Origin: Actinomycetes bacterium
GTDB lineage: Bacteria > Actinomycetota > Acidimicrobiia > Acidimicrobiales > Acidimicrobilacustridaceae
DNA length: 64,000 nucleotides
Direction of reading: 5' to 3'
Assembly: GCA_029782145.1 (NCBI GenBank)
Contig: JAKOVH010000032.1
Span: 186,001-250,000, forward strand
Both the position numbers and the translations under genes were made by a program. Of this stretch, positions 46,698 through 55,417 are shown in pieces (positions within the stretch are counted from its first letter, which is position 1; each line of letters opens with the position of its first letter). The notes under the pieces are model-generated. The model made no database searches, was not told the DNA's origin, and was given only the letters and a program-made list of their open reading frames with translations.

Positions 46698-47243
46698 ATG
46701 GAGCGCGACACGACCGCCCGGCCACTGGTCGACGAGCGTCGCTGGCGCGGCGCGAACTTCACCGCCATCGTCGGCACCAGCGCGGTCGTGGCCGGCGCCT
46801 TGTTGCTCGTCGCCGGGTGGTACGGCATCTCCGGCGAGTCGGTCGTGGCGCGCCAGCTGCCCTACCTCGCCTCGGCCACCGTGCCCGGCGCCGCACTCGT
46901 CGTGGCCGGCGCCGTGCTCCTCGGCCCGGTGCTGCGGGGCCAGGGGGAGGAGACCGCCGCCGTCGACCGGCTGGTCGAGCTGCTGACCGAGCCGTTGCCC
47001 GAGGAGCCGGCGCCGAGCCCTCCGGCGACGAGCGACGAGAGCCGCCTGCTCGCCGTGCCCGCCGGCACGCACTACCACCGCGGCTCGTGCGCCCTCGTCA
47101 TGGGCAAGCCCGACGCGGTCGCGCTCGACGGCGACGCGATCGACGAGCGTGGCCTGCAGCCCTGCCCGGCCTGCCGGCCCGAGGTGTCGGCGCCCACCCC
47201 CACCGCCCGCGAGGCTCCGGCGGCACCGGCCCGGGAGACCTGA
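46698..47243 (+). CDS. Two-helix membrane protein with a small Cys/His zinc motif
   Basis: 181 residues: two hydrophobic segments (GTSAVVAGALLLVAGWYGIS; YLASATVPGAALVVAGAVLL), a Glu/Pro linker, and a C-terminal motif HYHRGSCALVMGKP...LQPCPACRP, in which HxxxC and CPAC could bind zinc in an Ada-like manner. This C-terminal pattern recurs in actinobacterial proteins of unknown function. Good ribosome site (GGGAGGAGG). Just upstream of the branched-chain-type transporter genes and possibly cotranscribed. Confidence 0.72.
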   Translation: MERDTTARPLVDERRWRGANFTAIVGTSAVVAGALLLVAGWYGISGESVVARQLPYLASATVPGAALVVAGAVLLGPVLRGQGEETAAVDRLVELLTEPLPEEPAPSPPATSDESRLLAVPAGTHYHRGSCALVMGKPDAVALDGDAIDERGLQPCPACRPEVSAPTPTAREAPAAPARET

Positions 47244-47247
47244 GCCG

Positions 47248-49179
47248 GTGACGGCCGCCGACCTCGCCCTCGCCGGGCTCGGCATCGGCGCCGTCGCCGC
47301 CCTGGCCGGGCTCGGCCTGCTCGTCACCTACCGGGTGACGGGCGTGTTCAACCTCGCCTTCGGCGCCGTGGCCGCGCTGGCCGCCGAGCTGCTGCGCCAC
47401 ATGGTGCGCGAGTGGGGCTGGCCGACCGTGCCGGCCACCGTCGTCGTCGTGGGTGTGGTCTGCCCCCTGGTCGGCGTGGTCGTGTCGGTGCTGGTGTTCC
47501 GCCCGTTGGAGCGCCGGCGGGCCGGCACCGCCGAGTCGCTCGTGGCGTCGTTGGGCGTGTTCGTCGTGCTCGTCGGGGTGATCGGCGTGGTGTGGGGCCT
47601 GCAGTCGTGGCCCGACGCCCCGGCGCTGTTCTCCTCGGCCGCCATCGACCTGCCCTTCGACCTCCGCATGCGGCGCGACTCGCTGGCCGCGCTGGTCGTG
47701 GTGTCGGTCATCGGCGCCGCCCTCGCCCTCGTGCTGCGCACCCGCGCCGGCCTGGCGGCCCGGGCGGTGGTGGAGGACCGGGACCTCTCCGAGCTCGTCG
47801 CCATCGACACCGACCGGGTGTCCATGGCGGCGTGGGCCGGGGGCTCGGCGCTGGCGGGGCTCGCCGGCATCCTCATCGCCCCCAGCGTGCGCCTCGATCC
47901 CTACGGGCTCACCCTCTTCGTGCTCGGCACGATGGCGGTGGCGGTCATCGCCGGGCTGTCGAGCCCCCTCGTCGCGGTCGCCTCGGCGCTGGTGATCGGC
48001 GTGGCCCAGAGCGAGCTCACCCAGTGGCACCCGACGGGGCGGGCCGGCGTGGTGCTCCAGACGCTGTCGTCGAACCTCTACGCCGTGGCGCTGCTCGTGG
48101 CCCTGCTGGCCATGCGCCACCTGGCCGACGACGACCCCGGCCGCTCGATCACGGCACGCCTCGCGCGTCGTCACGACCTGCGGCCCCCGACGGGCTGGTG
48201 GATCCCGGCGGTGGTCGTGCTGGCCACGCCGCTGCTGCTCAGCGGGGCCGAGCTCCGCGACGCCGAGCAGGTGCCCGCCCTGGCCGTGATCTTCCTGTCG
48301 ATCGTGGTGGTCACCGGCTACACCGGCCAGATCTCGCTCGGCCAGGCCGGCTTCGCCGGGCTGGGCGCGCTGGTGGCGGCCCGGCTCGCCCACGGGGGCC
48401 TCGGTCCTCTGCCCGAGGTCGGCGGGCTGGCGGCCCTGGCCGGCGCCGCGCTGCTCACCGGGCTCGCCGGCTCCCTGATCGCCCGGCCCGCCATTCGCCG
48501 CCGAGGCTTGTTCCTCGCCCTCACCACCTTCGCCGTCGGCTCCATCATCAGCCGCTTCGTGTTCGCCCAGCCCACCTTCGTGTCGGGGCTGCACATCTCC
48601 CCACCGGCTCCGTTCGACAGCGACCGCGGGTTCTACGTGCTGGAGCTGGCCGTGCTGGGCATCGCCCTGCTCGTGGTGCGCAACCACCACAGGGGACGCC
48701 TGGGCCGGGCCCTGCTCGCCATCCGTGACGACGAGCCGGGCGCCGAGGCCGCCGGTGTCGACAGCCATCGGCTGCGCATCTGGGCGTTCACCATCTCCAC
48801 CGGGCTGGCGGCGGCGGGCGGCGTGCTGCTGGCGTCGTCGCAACGGGCCTTCGACGCCTCGGCGTTCGATCCCGTGCAGAGCCTCATCTGGTTCGCGGCG
48901 GTGATGGTGTTCGGCATCGACAGCGCCATGGGCGCGGTCCTCGGCGCGGCACTGCTGGTCGCCCTCGACGTCGCCGTGGGCAACGGGGTGTCGACGCTGG
49001 TGATCGGCGCCGGCGCGGTGCTGCTCGGCCGCTACCCCGGTGGTCTGCTCTACCAGGTGCGCCGGGTGGTGGCGCGCGGGCTGCGGGCCCTGCGCACCAC
49101 CACCCACACCGACGTCGCGCTGCCCCCGGTGCGCCTCTCCCCCGCGGGCCAGGCGCTGGCCGCCAGGGTCCGGCGATGA
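47248..49179 (+). CDS. Fused LivH-LivM-type ABC permease
   Basis: 643 residues comprising both permease subunits of a branched-chain amino acid-type importer. The LivH part (residues 1-285) shows VTYRVTGVFNLAFGAVAALA and VFRPLERRRAGTAESLVASL; the LivM part (about 310-620) shows VTGYTGQISLGQAGFAGLGA, LIARPAIRRRGLFLALTTFA and RAFDASAFDPVQSLIWFAAV. In most operons these are two genes; here they are one frame. GTG start 4 bp after the preceding stop; its own stop overlaps the LivG start. Confidence 0.9.
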   Translation: MTAADLALAGLGIGAVAALAGLGLLVTYRVTGVFNLAFGAVAALAAELLRHMVREWGWPTVPATVVVVGVVCPLVGVVVSVLVFRPLERRRAGTAESLVASLGVFVVLVGVIGVVWGLQSWPDAPALFSSAAIDLPFDLRMRRDSLAALVVVSVIGAALALVLRTRAGLAARAVVEDRDLSELVAIDTDRVSMAAWAGGSALAGLAGILIAPSVRLDPYGLTLFVLGTMAVAVIAGLSSPLVAVASALVIGVAQSELTQWHPTGRAGVVLQTLSSNLYAVALLVALLAMRHLADDDPGRSITARLARRHDLRPPTGWWIPAVVVLATPLLLSGAELRDAEQVPALAVIFLSIVVVTGYTGQISLGQAGFAGLGALVAARLAHGGLGPLPEVGGLAALAGAALLTGLAGSLIARPAIRRRGLFLALTTFAVGSIISRFVFAQPTFVSGLHISPPAPFDSDRGFYVLELAVLGIALLVVRNHHRGRLGRALLAIRDDEPGAEAAGVDSHRLRIWAFTISTGLAAAGGVLLASSQRAFDASAFDPVQSLIWFAAVMVFGIDSAMGAVLGAALLVALDVAVGNGVSTLVIGAGAVLLGRYPGGLLYQVRRVVARGLRALRTTTHTDVALPPVRLSPAGQALAARVRR

Positions 49180-49937
49180 GCGGCGCCGCGCTGCGCGGGG
49201 AGGCGATCGTGCGGCGCCACGGCGGGCTGGTGGCCGTCGACCACGTCGACCTCGACGTCGATCACGGTTCGGTCCTCGGCGTCGTCGGGCCCAACGGCGC
49301 CGGCAAGTCGACCCTGCTCGACTGCCTGGCCGGCACCCAGCCCGTCGACGGAGGGCGGGTGCTCCTCGGCGACCGGGACATCACCCGGCTCGACGCCGAC
49401 CAGCGCAGCCGCCTGGGCCTCGTGCGGACCTTCCAGCGATCGTCGGTGTTCGGCAGCCTCACCGTGGCCGAGAACCTGCGGGTGGGGGCCGAGAACCGCC
49501 GGCGGCGCGGCCTGGTGCGCGGCGTGCTCGGCCTGCCCGACCCGGCCGCGGCCGAGGCGTCCTTCGTCGTCACCGACGTCCTGCGCCAGCTGGGCCTGCG
49601 GCCCCTCGCCGACCGGCCGGCGTCGGCCCTGCCCACCGGCACCCTGCGCCTCGTCGAGCTGGGCCGGGCGCTGTGCAGCCGGCCCCGCGTGCTGCTGCTC
49701 GACGAGCCGGCCAGCGGGCTCGACGAGGCCGAGACCGACCAGTTGCGCGACCAGCTGTTGGCGCTCCGCGACCGGGGCCTGGCCCTTGTCGTGGTGGAGC
49801 ACGACCTCGAGCTGGTGAGGGAGCTGGCCGGCTCGCTGCTCGTCATGGCCCGCGGCCAGGCCATCGCCACCGGCCCGCCCGCCGACGTGCTCACCCGGCC
49901 CGAGGTGCGCCTCGCCGTCACCGGGGCGACCACGTGA
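49176..49937 (+). CDS. LivG-type ABC transporter ATPase
   Basis: 253 residues: Walker A VGPNGAGKSTLLDCL, Q-loop VRTFQRSSVFGSLTV, Walker B RVLLLDEPASGLDE, H-loop VVVEHDLELVREL. The signature segment reads SALPTGTLRLVELGRAL instead of the LSGGQ form, as is common in LivG proteins (LPTGxxR). Overlaps the permease stop by 4 bp. Confidence 0.92.
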   Translation: MSGAALRGEAIVRRHGGLVAVDHVDLDVDHGSVLGVVGPNGAGKSTLLDCLAGTQPVDGGRVLLGDRDITRLDADQRSRLGLVRTFQRSSVFGSLTVAENLRVGAENRRRRGLVRGVLGLPDPAAAEASFVVTDVLRQLGLRPLADRPASALPTGTLRLVELGRALCSRPRVLLLDEPASGLDEAETDQLRDQLLALRDRGLALVVVEHDLELVRELAGSLLVMARGQAIATGPPADVLTRPEVRLAVTGATT

Positions 49938-50665
49938 CCGACGGGCTCGAGCTGCGCGGGGTGCGGGCGGGCTACGGGCGGGTGGAGGTGCTCCACGGCG
50001 TCGACATGGTGATGCCCTCCGGGATGTCGGTCGCACTGGTCGGCCCCAACGGCGGTGGGAAGTCCACGCTGCTGCGGGTGCTCGCCGGCCTGGTGCGCCT
50101 GCGCGCCGGGGAGGTGCTGCTCGACGGCCGGCCGCTGCTGCACGGCCCGACCCACCGCATGGCCGCCGCCGGCCTGACCTTCGTGCCCGACGAGCGCAAC
50201 GTGTTCGCCTCGCTCAGCGTGCGCGAGACGCTGCGGCTGTTCGGCGGCCGCCGCCCGATCGACCGTGCGCTCGACGTGTTCCCCGAGCTGGCTCACCTAC
50301 TCGACCGCAAGGGCACGACCCTCTCCGGCGGGGAGCGCCAGATGGTGGCGCTGTCGCACGCGCTCCTGCGGCCCGGCCGGGTGCTGCTCGTGGACGAGCC
50401 CAGCCGGGGCCTTTCACCGTCGGCGGTGCGTCGCGCCTACGAGGCGCTGGCCGCGCTCGAAGAGCCCGGACGGGTGATCGTGGTGGTCGAGCAGTACATC
50501 GACGAGGCGCTGGCCGTGGCGGACCTGGTGTACGTCCTCGACCGGGGTCGGGTCCGCTTCGCCGGCGAGCCCAGCGAGCTCGAGCCGGTCGCCGGGCGAG
50601 CGGGCCGCTCCGATCCCGACCACGGGACCGGGACCGCGACCGGGGCCGGTCAGCCCGCCTGGTAG
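49934..50665 (+). CDS. LivF-type ABC transporter ATPase
   Basis: 243 residues: Walker A LVGPNGGGKSTLLRVL, FVPDERNVFASLSVRETLRL, signature TLSGGERQMVALSHALL, Walker B RVLLVDEPSRGLSP and H-loop region VVVEQYIDEALAVADLVYVL (His replaced by Gln, as usual in LivF). Acidic/Gly tail. Overlaps LivG by 4 bp; its last 16 bp overlap the convergent binding-protein gene. Confidence 0.92.
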   Translation: MTDGLELRGVRAGYGRVEVLHGVDMVMPSGMSVALVGPNGGGKSTLLRVLAGLVRLRAGEVLLDGRPLLHGPTHRMAAAGLTFVPDERNVFASLSVRETLRLFGGRRPIDRALDVFPELAHLLDRKGTTLSGGERQMVALSHALLRPGRVLLVDEPSRGLSPSAVRRAYEALAALEEPGRVIVVVEQYIDEALAVADLVYVLDRGRVRFAGEPSELEPVAGRAGRSDPDHGTGTATGAGQPAW

Positions 50666-52044
50666 GCCACGTTCTGGACGTCGACGCAGTCGAACCCGCC
50701 GACCGGTGTCTGCGACACCCACCCGCCACGGCCGTCGTCGGCCTCGTCGGACCACCGGGCCACGCTCAGGCAGCCCTTCCCCGGTGCGCCGGGGTCGGGA
50801 TCGGGCTGGAAGTCCCGGGGGGCGAGCAGGCCATGGCCGTCGTAGCGCTCCGGGCGGTTCATGTAGGCCTCGACGCACGTGCGGGTGAGGACGGCCCCGC
50901 AGGACTCCATGGCGTCGGTGAGCCACTGGGCCGACGCCCAGCCCTCGAGCTCCCACATCGACATCCGGTCGGCGCGCTCGGGGAACGAGGCGTCCATGTC
51001 GGCCCGGAACCGGGCGACGACGTCGACCGAGGTGTCGGCGTAGTTGAGGTCGGTGGCGGTGGCGTACAGCGACCGCCGGCACGTGGGGCTGGCTACGTAG
51101 TCGGAGGCGACGGCCTGGGTCCAGCTCTGGACGGAGGTGATCTTGGCCTTGACGGTGAGCCCGTTGGCGTCCATCGACTTGCACAGCGTGACGTTGCCGG
51201 CGGCGTCGATGGCGTCGAACACGACGTCGACGCCCTTGTCGCGCATGTCGATCACGGCGGCGTCCATGTTGGGCACGCCGAAGTCGACCTGCTCGCGCAC
51301 CACCTGGTAGCCCTCGGCCCTCAGGAGGTCGGCGGTGAGGTCGGCGAAGCGCAGGGAGTCGGCCTGGTTGTAGGCGACCACCCCGGCAGTGCCGACCCCG
51401 AGGTGGTCCGTGAACCACCTCTGCACCTCGCTGCCGCCGTAGAGCACGCCGTCCCAGCCCACGGTGCCGTCACGGGGCGCCGAGCTGCCGTAGATCTCGT
51501 AGAGGTGCTGGTACTGGTCATAGGCGTTGCTGATGGGCTGCCCGCCGATGTCGGGCACCCCCGCCTGGCTCACCGCCTCGGCCCCCGCGTACTGGAAGAT
51601 CGAGTTGCCGGCGAAGGCGAACACCTTCTCGTCGTTGATCAGGCGCCGGACGCAGTCGAGGTTGCCCGCCCCGCTCGACTGGTCGTCGCACTCCACGACC
51701 TTCACGGTGCGGCCGTTCACGCCGCCCGACCGGTTGAGCCCCTCGAAGAACGCCCGGGCCCCGTAGGACGGCGGCGCGAACGTCTCGGGGCCGAGGGGGC
51801 TGGTCTTGGACACGATGAGCCCCACGGTGACCTGGGTGGGGCTCACCCCCACGTCGCTGGCCGGGTTCGGCCCGCTGGTGGTGGACGGGCCGCTGACAGC
51901 GGGGCCCGAGCCGCCGAAGGCGTCGTCGTCGAGCCGGGTGCCGCAGGCCGCGGCGACCAGGCCCAGCACGAGGGCCGTGGCCAGGGCCTGCCTCACCGGT
52001 CTGCGCGCCGCCCGGCTCCTCGGCCGGATCCCCGAGCACCTCAC
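50650..52044 (-). CDS. ABC substrate-binding lipoprotein (branched-chain type)
   Basis: 464-residue type I periplasmic-binding protein: lipoprotein signal RQALATALVLGLVAAACG, then VTVGLIVSKTSPLGPETFAP, FEGLNRSGGVNGRTVKVVEC, DCVRRLINDEKVFAFAGNSI and GVDVVFDAIDAAGNVTLCKS, with several paired cysteines (C-D-D, CVRR, CKSM, CRRS, CGAV, CVEA). Convergent with the LivF gene but surely part of the same system. The GTG at 52044 gives a basic leader; a GTG at 51996 is an alternative. Ligand unknown, possibly a carboxylic acid. Confidence 0.87.
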   Translation of the reverse strand: MRCSGIRPRSRAARRPVRQALATALVLGLVAAACGTRLDDDAFGGSGPAVSGPSTTSGPNPASDVGVSPTQVTVGLIVSKTSPLGPETFAPPSYGARAFFEGLNRSGGVNGRTVKVVECDDQSSGAGNLDCVRRLINDEKVFAFAGNSIFQYAGAEAVSQAGVPDIGGQPISNAYDQYQHLYEIYGSSAPRDGTVGWDGVLYGGSEVQRWFTDHLGVGTAGVVAYNQADSLRFADLTADLLRAEGYQVVREQVDFGVPNMDAAVIDMRDKGVDVVFDAIDAAGNVTLCKSMDANGLTVKAKITSVQSWTQAVASDYVASPTCRRSLYATATDLNYADTSVDVVARFRADMDASFPERADRMSMWELEGWASAQWLTDAMESCGAVLTRTCVEAYMNRPERYDGHGLLAPRDFQPDPDPGAPGKGCLSVARWSDEADDGRGGWVSQTPVGGFDCVDVQNVAYQAG

Positions 52045-52082
52045 CGCGTCGAGCGTACGGCAGCCGGGCGCGGCCCCGGCGG

Positions 52083-53195
52083 TCAGTGCAGGATGACGCC
52101 GCGGATGTTCCTGCCGTCGCGCATGTCCTGGTACCCCTCGTTGATCTGGTCGAGGGTGTAGGTGCGGGTGATCATCCCGTCCAGGTCGAGCTGGCCCTTG
52201 CGGTACAGCTCGGCCAGGCGGGGGATGTCGGCGCGGGGGTTGGCCGAGCCGAACAGCGACCCGACCACCTGCTTCTCGGTGAGGGTGAGGTCGATCATGG
52301 GGATGGTGTTCGACGGCTCGTTCCACGGGTGGATGTTGGTGACGACCACCCGCCCCCGCTTCGAGGTGAGGGCCATGATCTGGGCCATCAGCTCGCCGCT
52401 GCCCACGCCCATGGTGCAGATGACCTTGTTGCACATGCGGCCCCAGGTCTCCTGCTGCACGAGCTCGAAGGCCTCCTCGACGCTCGACGCCGTGTGGGTG
52501 GCCCCGAACTTCTCGGCCGTCTCCCGCTTCAGCTCCACCGGGTCGATGGCGAAGATCCGCTCGGCCCCGGCGAGGCGGGCGCCCTGCACCGCGGCCGAGC
52601 CCAGCCCGCCCACGCCGATGACGGCGACGTTGTCGCCGGGCTTCACCTCCGCGGCGTAGACCGCCGAGCCCCAGCCGGTGGTGGCGCCGCAGCCGAGCAG
52701 GACGACCTTGTCGAGCGGCAGGTCGGGCAGCACCTTCACCACCGACCACTCGTGCACCACGCTGTGGGTGGCGAAGGTGCCGAGGCCCGCCATGATCAGC
52801 GCGTCCTGGCCCTTCACGTGGATGCGCGAGGTGCCGTCGAGCATGCGCCCGCTCATCACCTGGGCGCCGTTGTCGCACAGGTTCGAGTGGCCCTCGGCGC
52901 AGGAGGGGCACTGCCCGCAGACGGCGACGAAGGAGTACACGACGTGGTCGCCGGGCTCGACGCCGCGCACGTCGGGACCGACCGCCTCGACGATGCCGGC
53001 CCCCTCGTGGCCGGCGATCCACGGGTAGCCGGCGTGGGGCATGTCGCCGGTGATGAAGTGCTCGTCGGAGTGGCACAGGCCCGAGGCGACGTTGCGCACG
53101 AGCAGCTCCGCGCCCCGCGGCTCGTCGATCTCGACGTCCTCGACCGACCAGGCCGTGTCGTCGGGACCCCACAGCATCGCCGCCCTGGCCTTCAT
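52083..53195 (-). CDS. NDMA-type zinc alcohol dehydrogenase
   Basis: 370 residues: catalytic zinc in GLCHSDEHFITGD and GHEGAGIVEAVG, structural zinc CGQCPSCAEGHSNLC, Rossmann AVIGVGGLGSAAVQGARLAG. The segment VLLGCGATTGWGSAVYAAEV and overall length resemble the nicotinoprotein (NDMA-dependent) alcohol dehydrogenases of Actinomycetota, which hold NAD(H) tightly and pass electrons to another carrier. First gene (by genomic order) of the catabolic cluster. Confidence 0.88.
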   Translation of the reverse strand: MKARAAMLWGPDDTAWSVEDVEIDEPRGAELLVRNVASGLCHSDEHFITGDMPHAGYPWIAGHEGAGIVEAVGPDVRGVEPGDHVVYSFVAVCGQCPSCAEGHSNLCDNGAQVMSGRMLDGTSRIHVKGQDALIMAGLGTFATHSVVHEWSVVKVLPDLPLDKVVLLGCGATTGWGSAVYAAEVKPGDNVAVIGVGGLGSAAVQGARLAGAERIFAIDPVELKRETAEKFGATHTASSVEEAFELVQQETWGRMCNKVICTMGVGSGELMAQIMALTSKRGRVVVTNIHPWNEPSNTIPMIDLTLTEKQVVGSLFGSANPRADIPRLAELYRKGQLDLDGMITRTYTLDQINEGYQDMRDGRNIRGVILH

Positions 53196-53279
53196 CGCTT
53201 CCCCCTTCGCCGGCCGCCGGCCGCGGCCCCGTCGTCTCGTGCCCTCCGCGCCGGACGACCGGCCGGAGGTGGCCGCACC

Positions 53280-54068
53280 CTACGCGGTGCCGTCCGGCCG
53301 CCGCACGCCACCGAAGTGGGCGGCGGGGATCGGCGCGCCCGGCCCGTCGACCTCGGTGGCCCGCGCCGTGCCCACGTTGCGCACCGCCACGCCGGCCACG
53401 TCGGTGCAGTAGGTGTGGCACGAGTCGTCGGCGGGCCGGGCCTCGACCGGGTGGCGCCACTCGTCCATGGGCAGGCTGCGGCCCATCCCGATGATCGACC
53501 CGCGCCGCAGCACGAAGGCGGCCTCCGCCCCGTCGGCGTCGAGGTTGGCGGCCACCCAGGCCGAGAAGCTCCGGCGGTCGAGGGTGAGCCCGGCGAAGCG
53601 GCCCTCGTCGAGCACGGCGAACGCCTCGATCTCCCAGGTCGCCCACTCGCTCCCGTCGACGAGGAGGGTGGCCCGGCGGCGGCGGTGGCCGATGCCGGTC
53701 AACCACACCTCGTAGGTGCGCTCCTCGCCCCGACGCGCTGCGGCCGCGGCCAGCACCGCCAGGTCGGTGGTGTGGACGCACTGTGACGGGCGGCCACCCA
53801 TCCAGCGGTCGAGGTCGGCGACGTCCTCGAGGGCCACGCCCTCGAGGCGCGCCAGGCCAGCCGCGCCCACCGCGCAGCTGGACCACGGCGTGCGCTCCGG
53901 CGCCACCTCGACGGCGGTGACGGTCGAGCCGTCGTGGTGGAGCCGGACGGCGAAGTGGTGGATGTAGTCCTCCATCGCCGCGCCGACGACGCCCGTCGCC
54001 GGGCGCAGCTCGATGCGCCGGCGGTACGGGTGGTCGGTGGGCGGGATGTGCGGCTCGCCCGTGGTCAC
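53280..54068 (-). CDS. DUF2889 protein
   Basis: 262 residues resembling DUF2889: YRRRIELRPATGVVGAAMED, YIHHFAVRLHHDGSTVTAVE, RTPWSSCAVGAAGLARLEGV and CVHTTDLAVLAAAAA. The HHF and CAVG/HTTD residues look like a conserved set, perhaps a metal or active site. Members occur in catabolic clusters with unknown function. ATGA overlap with the amidohydrolase gene upstream. Confidence 0.82.
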   Translation of the reverse strand: MTTGEPHIPPTDHPYRRRIELRPATGVVGAAMEDYIHHFAVRLHHDGSTVTAVEVAPERTPWSSCAVGAAGLARLEGVALEDVADLDRWMGGRPSQCVHTTDLAVLAAAAARRGEERTYEVWLTGIGHRRRRATLLVDGSEWATWEIEAFAVLDEGRFAGLTLDRRSFSAWVAANLDADGAEAAFVLRRGSIIGMGRSLPMDEWRHPVEARPADDSCHTYCTDVAGVAVRNVGTARATEVDGPGAPIPAAHFGGVRRPDGTA

Positions 54069-55258
54069 GCCGGCTGTCGCTGCACGAGGCCCTGGCAGTT
54101 GTCGTGCATGATCAGCTGCTGCTCCTCGGGGGTGTAGCCCGCCTCGGTGAGGTCATCCGTGAACGACAAGGGGTCGCGCAGGCCCTCGGTGTGGGGCCAG
54201 TCGGAGCCGAGCAGCAGGTGGTCGGCGCCCATGATGGAGCGCAGCGCGCCGAGGTCGTTCTCGTAGAAGGGGGAGACCCACACGTTGCGCCTGAACACCT
54301 CACGCGGGTCCTCCGGGAACGCCTTCGGGGTCTGGCCGTAGAGCTTGCCCAGGCGCTTGAGGAGCGGGGCCACCCAGTCGGCGCCGGTCTCGATGGTGGC
54401 GAAGCGCAGGTGGGGGAACCGCTGGAACAGCCCGTGCAGGAGGAGGGCGGCGAGGGTGTCGGCCACCACGTCGGCCGACAGCGCGGAGCGCAGCGGCTCG
54501 AACTTGTGGGCCTCCATGTCGGCGCTCTCGCCCCACATGGTGATGATGTTGCGGTAGGCGTTGTCGCCGCCGTGGAAGGCCACCGCGACACCGGCCTCCT
54601 GCACGCGCGCCCAGAACGGGTCGAAGCGGGGGTCGGCGGGGCTCTTGAACCCCTCCGCCGTCATCACCGGCCCGGTCTGGATGAGCACGACCCGAGCGTC
54701 GCGGTCGAGCACCCACTCGAGCTGGGCGACGGCGTTGTCGACGTCGATCAACGTGAGGTACGGCACCGCGAAGATGCGCTCCTGGTAGGCGAAGCCCCAG
54801 TCCTCGTCGAGCCACCGGTTGAACGCCCGGAACGCCGCCATCGCCGCGGGGAGGTCGCCGATCAGCGCCTGCTCCATGCCGACGCCGAGCGTCGGGAAGA
54901 ACAAGGCGCCGTCGATGCCGAGCTGGTCCATGGTCTTCAGCCGGATGTCGCGGTCGCGGTAGGCGGGGTCGCAGGGCTCGAGCTCGCCGAAGAGGTCCTT
55001 CACGCTCTCCCCCCCGGGGTTGTTGCCCCGGAAGTAGTCCTCGAGGCTGCCCGGCGCCGAGAGCTTGTCGAACGTCGGGTTCGGGATGAACCGGTTGATC
55101 TTGCCGCCGACGAGCAGCATCTGGCGGCCGTTCACCTCGGCCCACTGCATGCACCGCTTGGCGTACTCGGGCTCGATGTGGCGGGTGAAGGCGTCGAGCG
55201 CCTCGTAGTAGTGGTTGTCGGCGTCGAACGCCGTGAGCTGGCGCGTCTCGTCGGCCAT
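54065..55258 (-). CDS. Amidohydrolase-family protein
   Basis: 397 residues of the Amidohydro_2 (PF04909) type: AFDADNHYYEALDAFTRHIE (N-terminal DxxNH-like metal site), GIDGALFFPTLGVG, VAVAFHGGDNAYRNI (metal His) and the C-terminal LLLGSDWPHTEGLRDPLSFT (catalytic Asp). Related to decarboxylases and hydrolases of aromatic or cyclic acids. Paralogous to the protein at 61296-62528. Divergent from the phosphotransferase gene across a palindromic operator. Confidence 0.88.
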   Translation of the reverse strand: MADETRQLTAFDADNHYYEALDAFTRHIEPEYAKRCMQWAEVNGRQMLLVGGKINRFIPNPTFDKLSAPGSLEDYFRGNNPGGESVKDLFGELEPCDPAYRDRDIRLKTMDQLGIDGALFFPTLGVGMEQALIGDLPAAMAAFRAFNRWLDEDWGFAYQERIFAVPYLTLIDVDNAVAQLEWVLDRDARVVLIQTGPVMTAEGFKSPADPRFDPFWARVQEAGVAVAFHGGDNAYRNIITMWGESADMEAHKFEPLRSALSADVVADTLAALLLHGLFQRFPHLRFATIETGADWVAPLLKRLGKLYGQTPKAFPEDPREVFRRNVWVSPFYENDLGALRSIMGADHLLLGSDWPHTEGLRDPLSFTDDLTEAGYTPEEQQLIMHDNCQGLVQRQPA

Positions 55259-55303
55259 GTGGTGTCCCCCTCTGGCGATGCTGTGCCGAGAGCGTATGCT
55301 CGC

Positions 55304-55320
55304 CTGGAACCAGGTTCCAG
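55304..55320. promoter_or_regulatory. Perfect palindromic operator candidate
   Basis: CTGGAACCAGGTTCCAG: two 8-bp arms around a single A, 45 bp upstream of the amidohydrolase start and 97 bp upstream of the divergent phosphotransferase. The size and symmetry fit a TetR- or GntR-type repressor acting on both promoters. A second inverted element (GTGCCCGATC at about 55344 and GATCCGGGCAC at about 55371) lies between it and the phosphotransferase. Confidence 0.5.
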
Positions 55321-55417
55321 TGAGCGGCCGTTCCGGCGAACCGGTGCCCGATCCTGTACCTATAGGGACCGATCCGGGCACTGGAAGGCCTGGCGACGAC
55401 CTTGGAGGGACCCGATC

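Noticed and set aside
54104-55417. A 440-codon N-terminal extension of the phosphotransferase frame
   Set aside because: It lies opposite the well-supported amidohydrolase gene and ends at a TTG with a good ribosome site; the extension looks like antisense translation.
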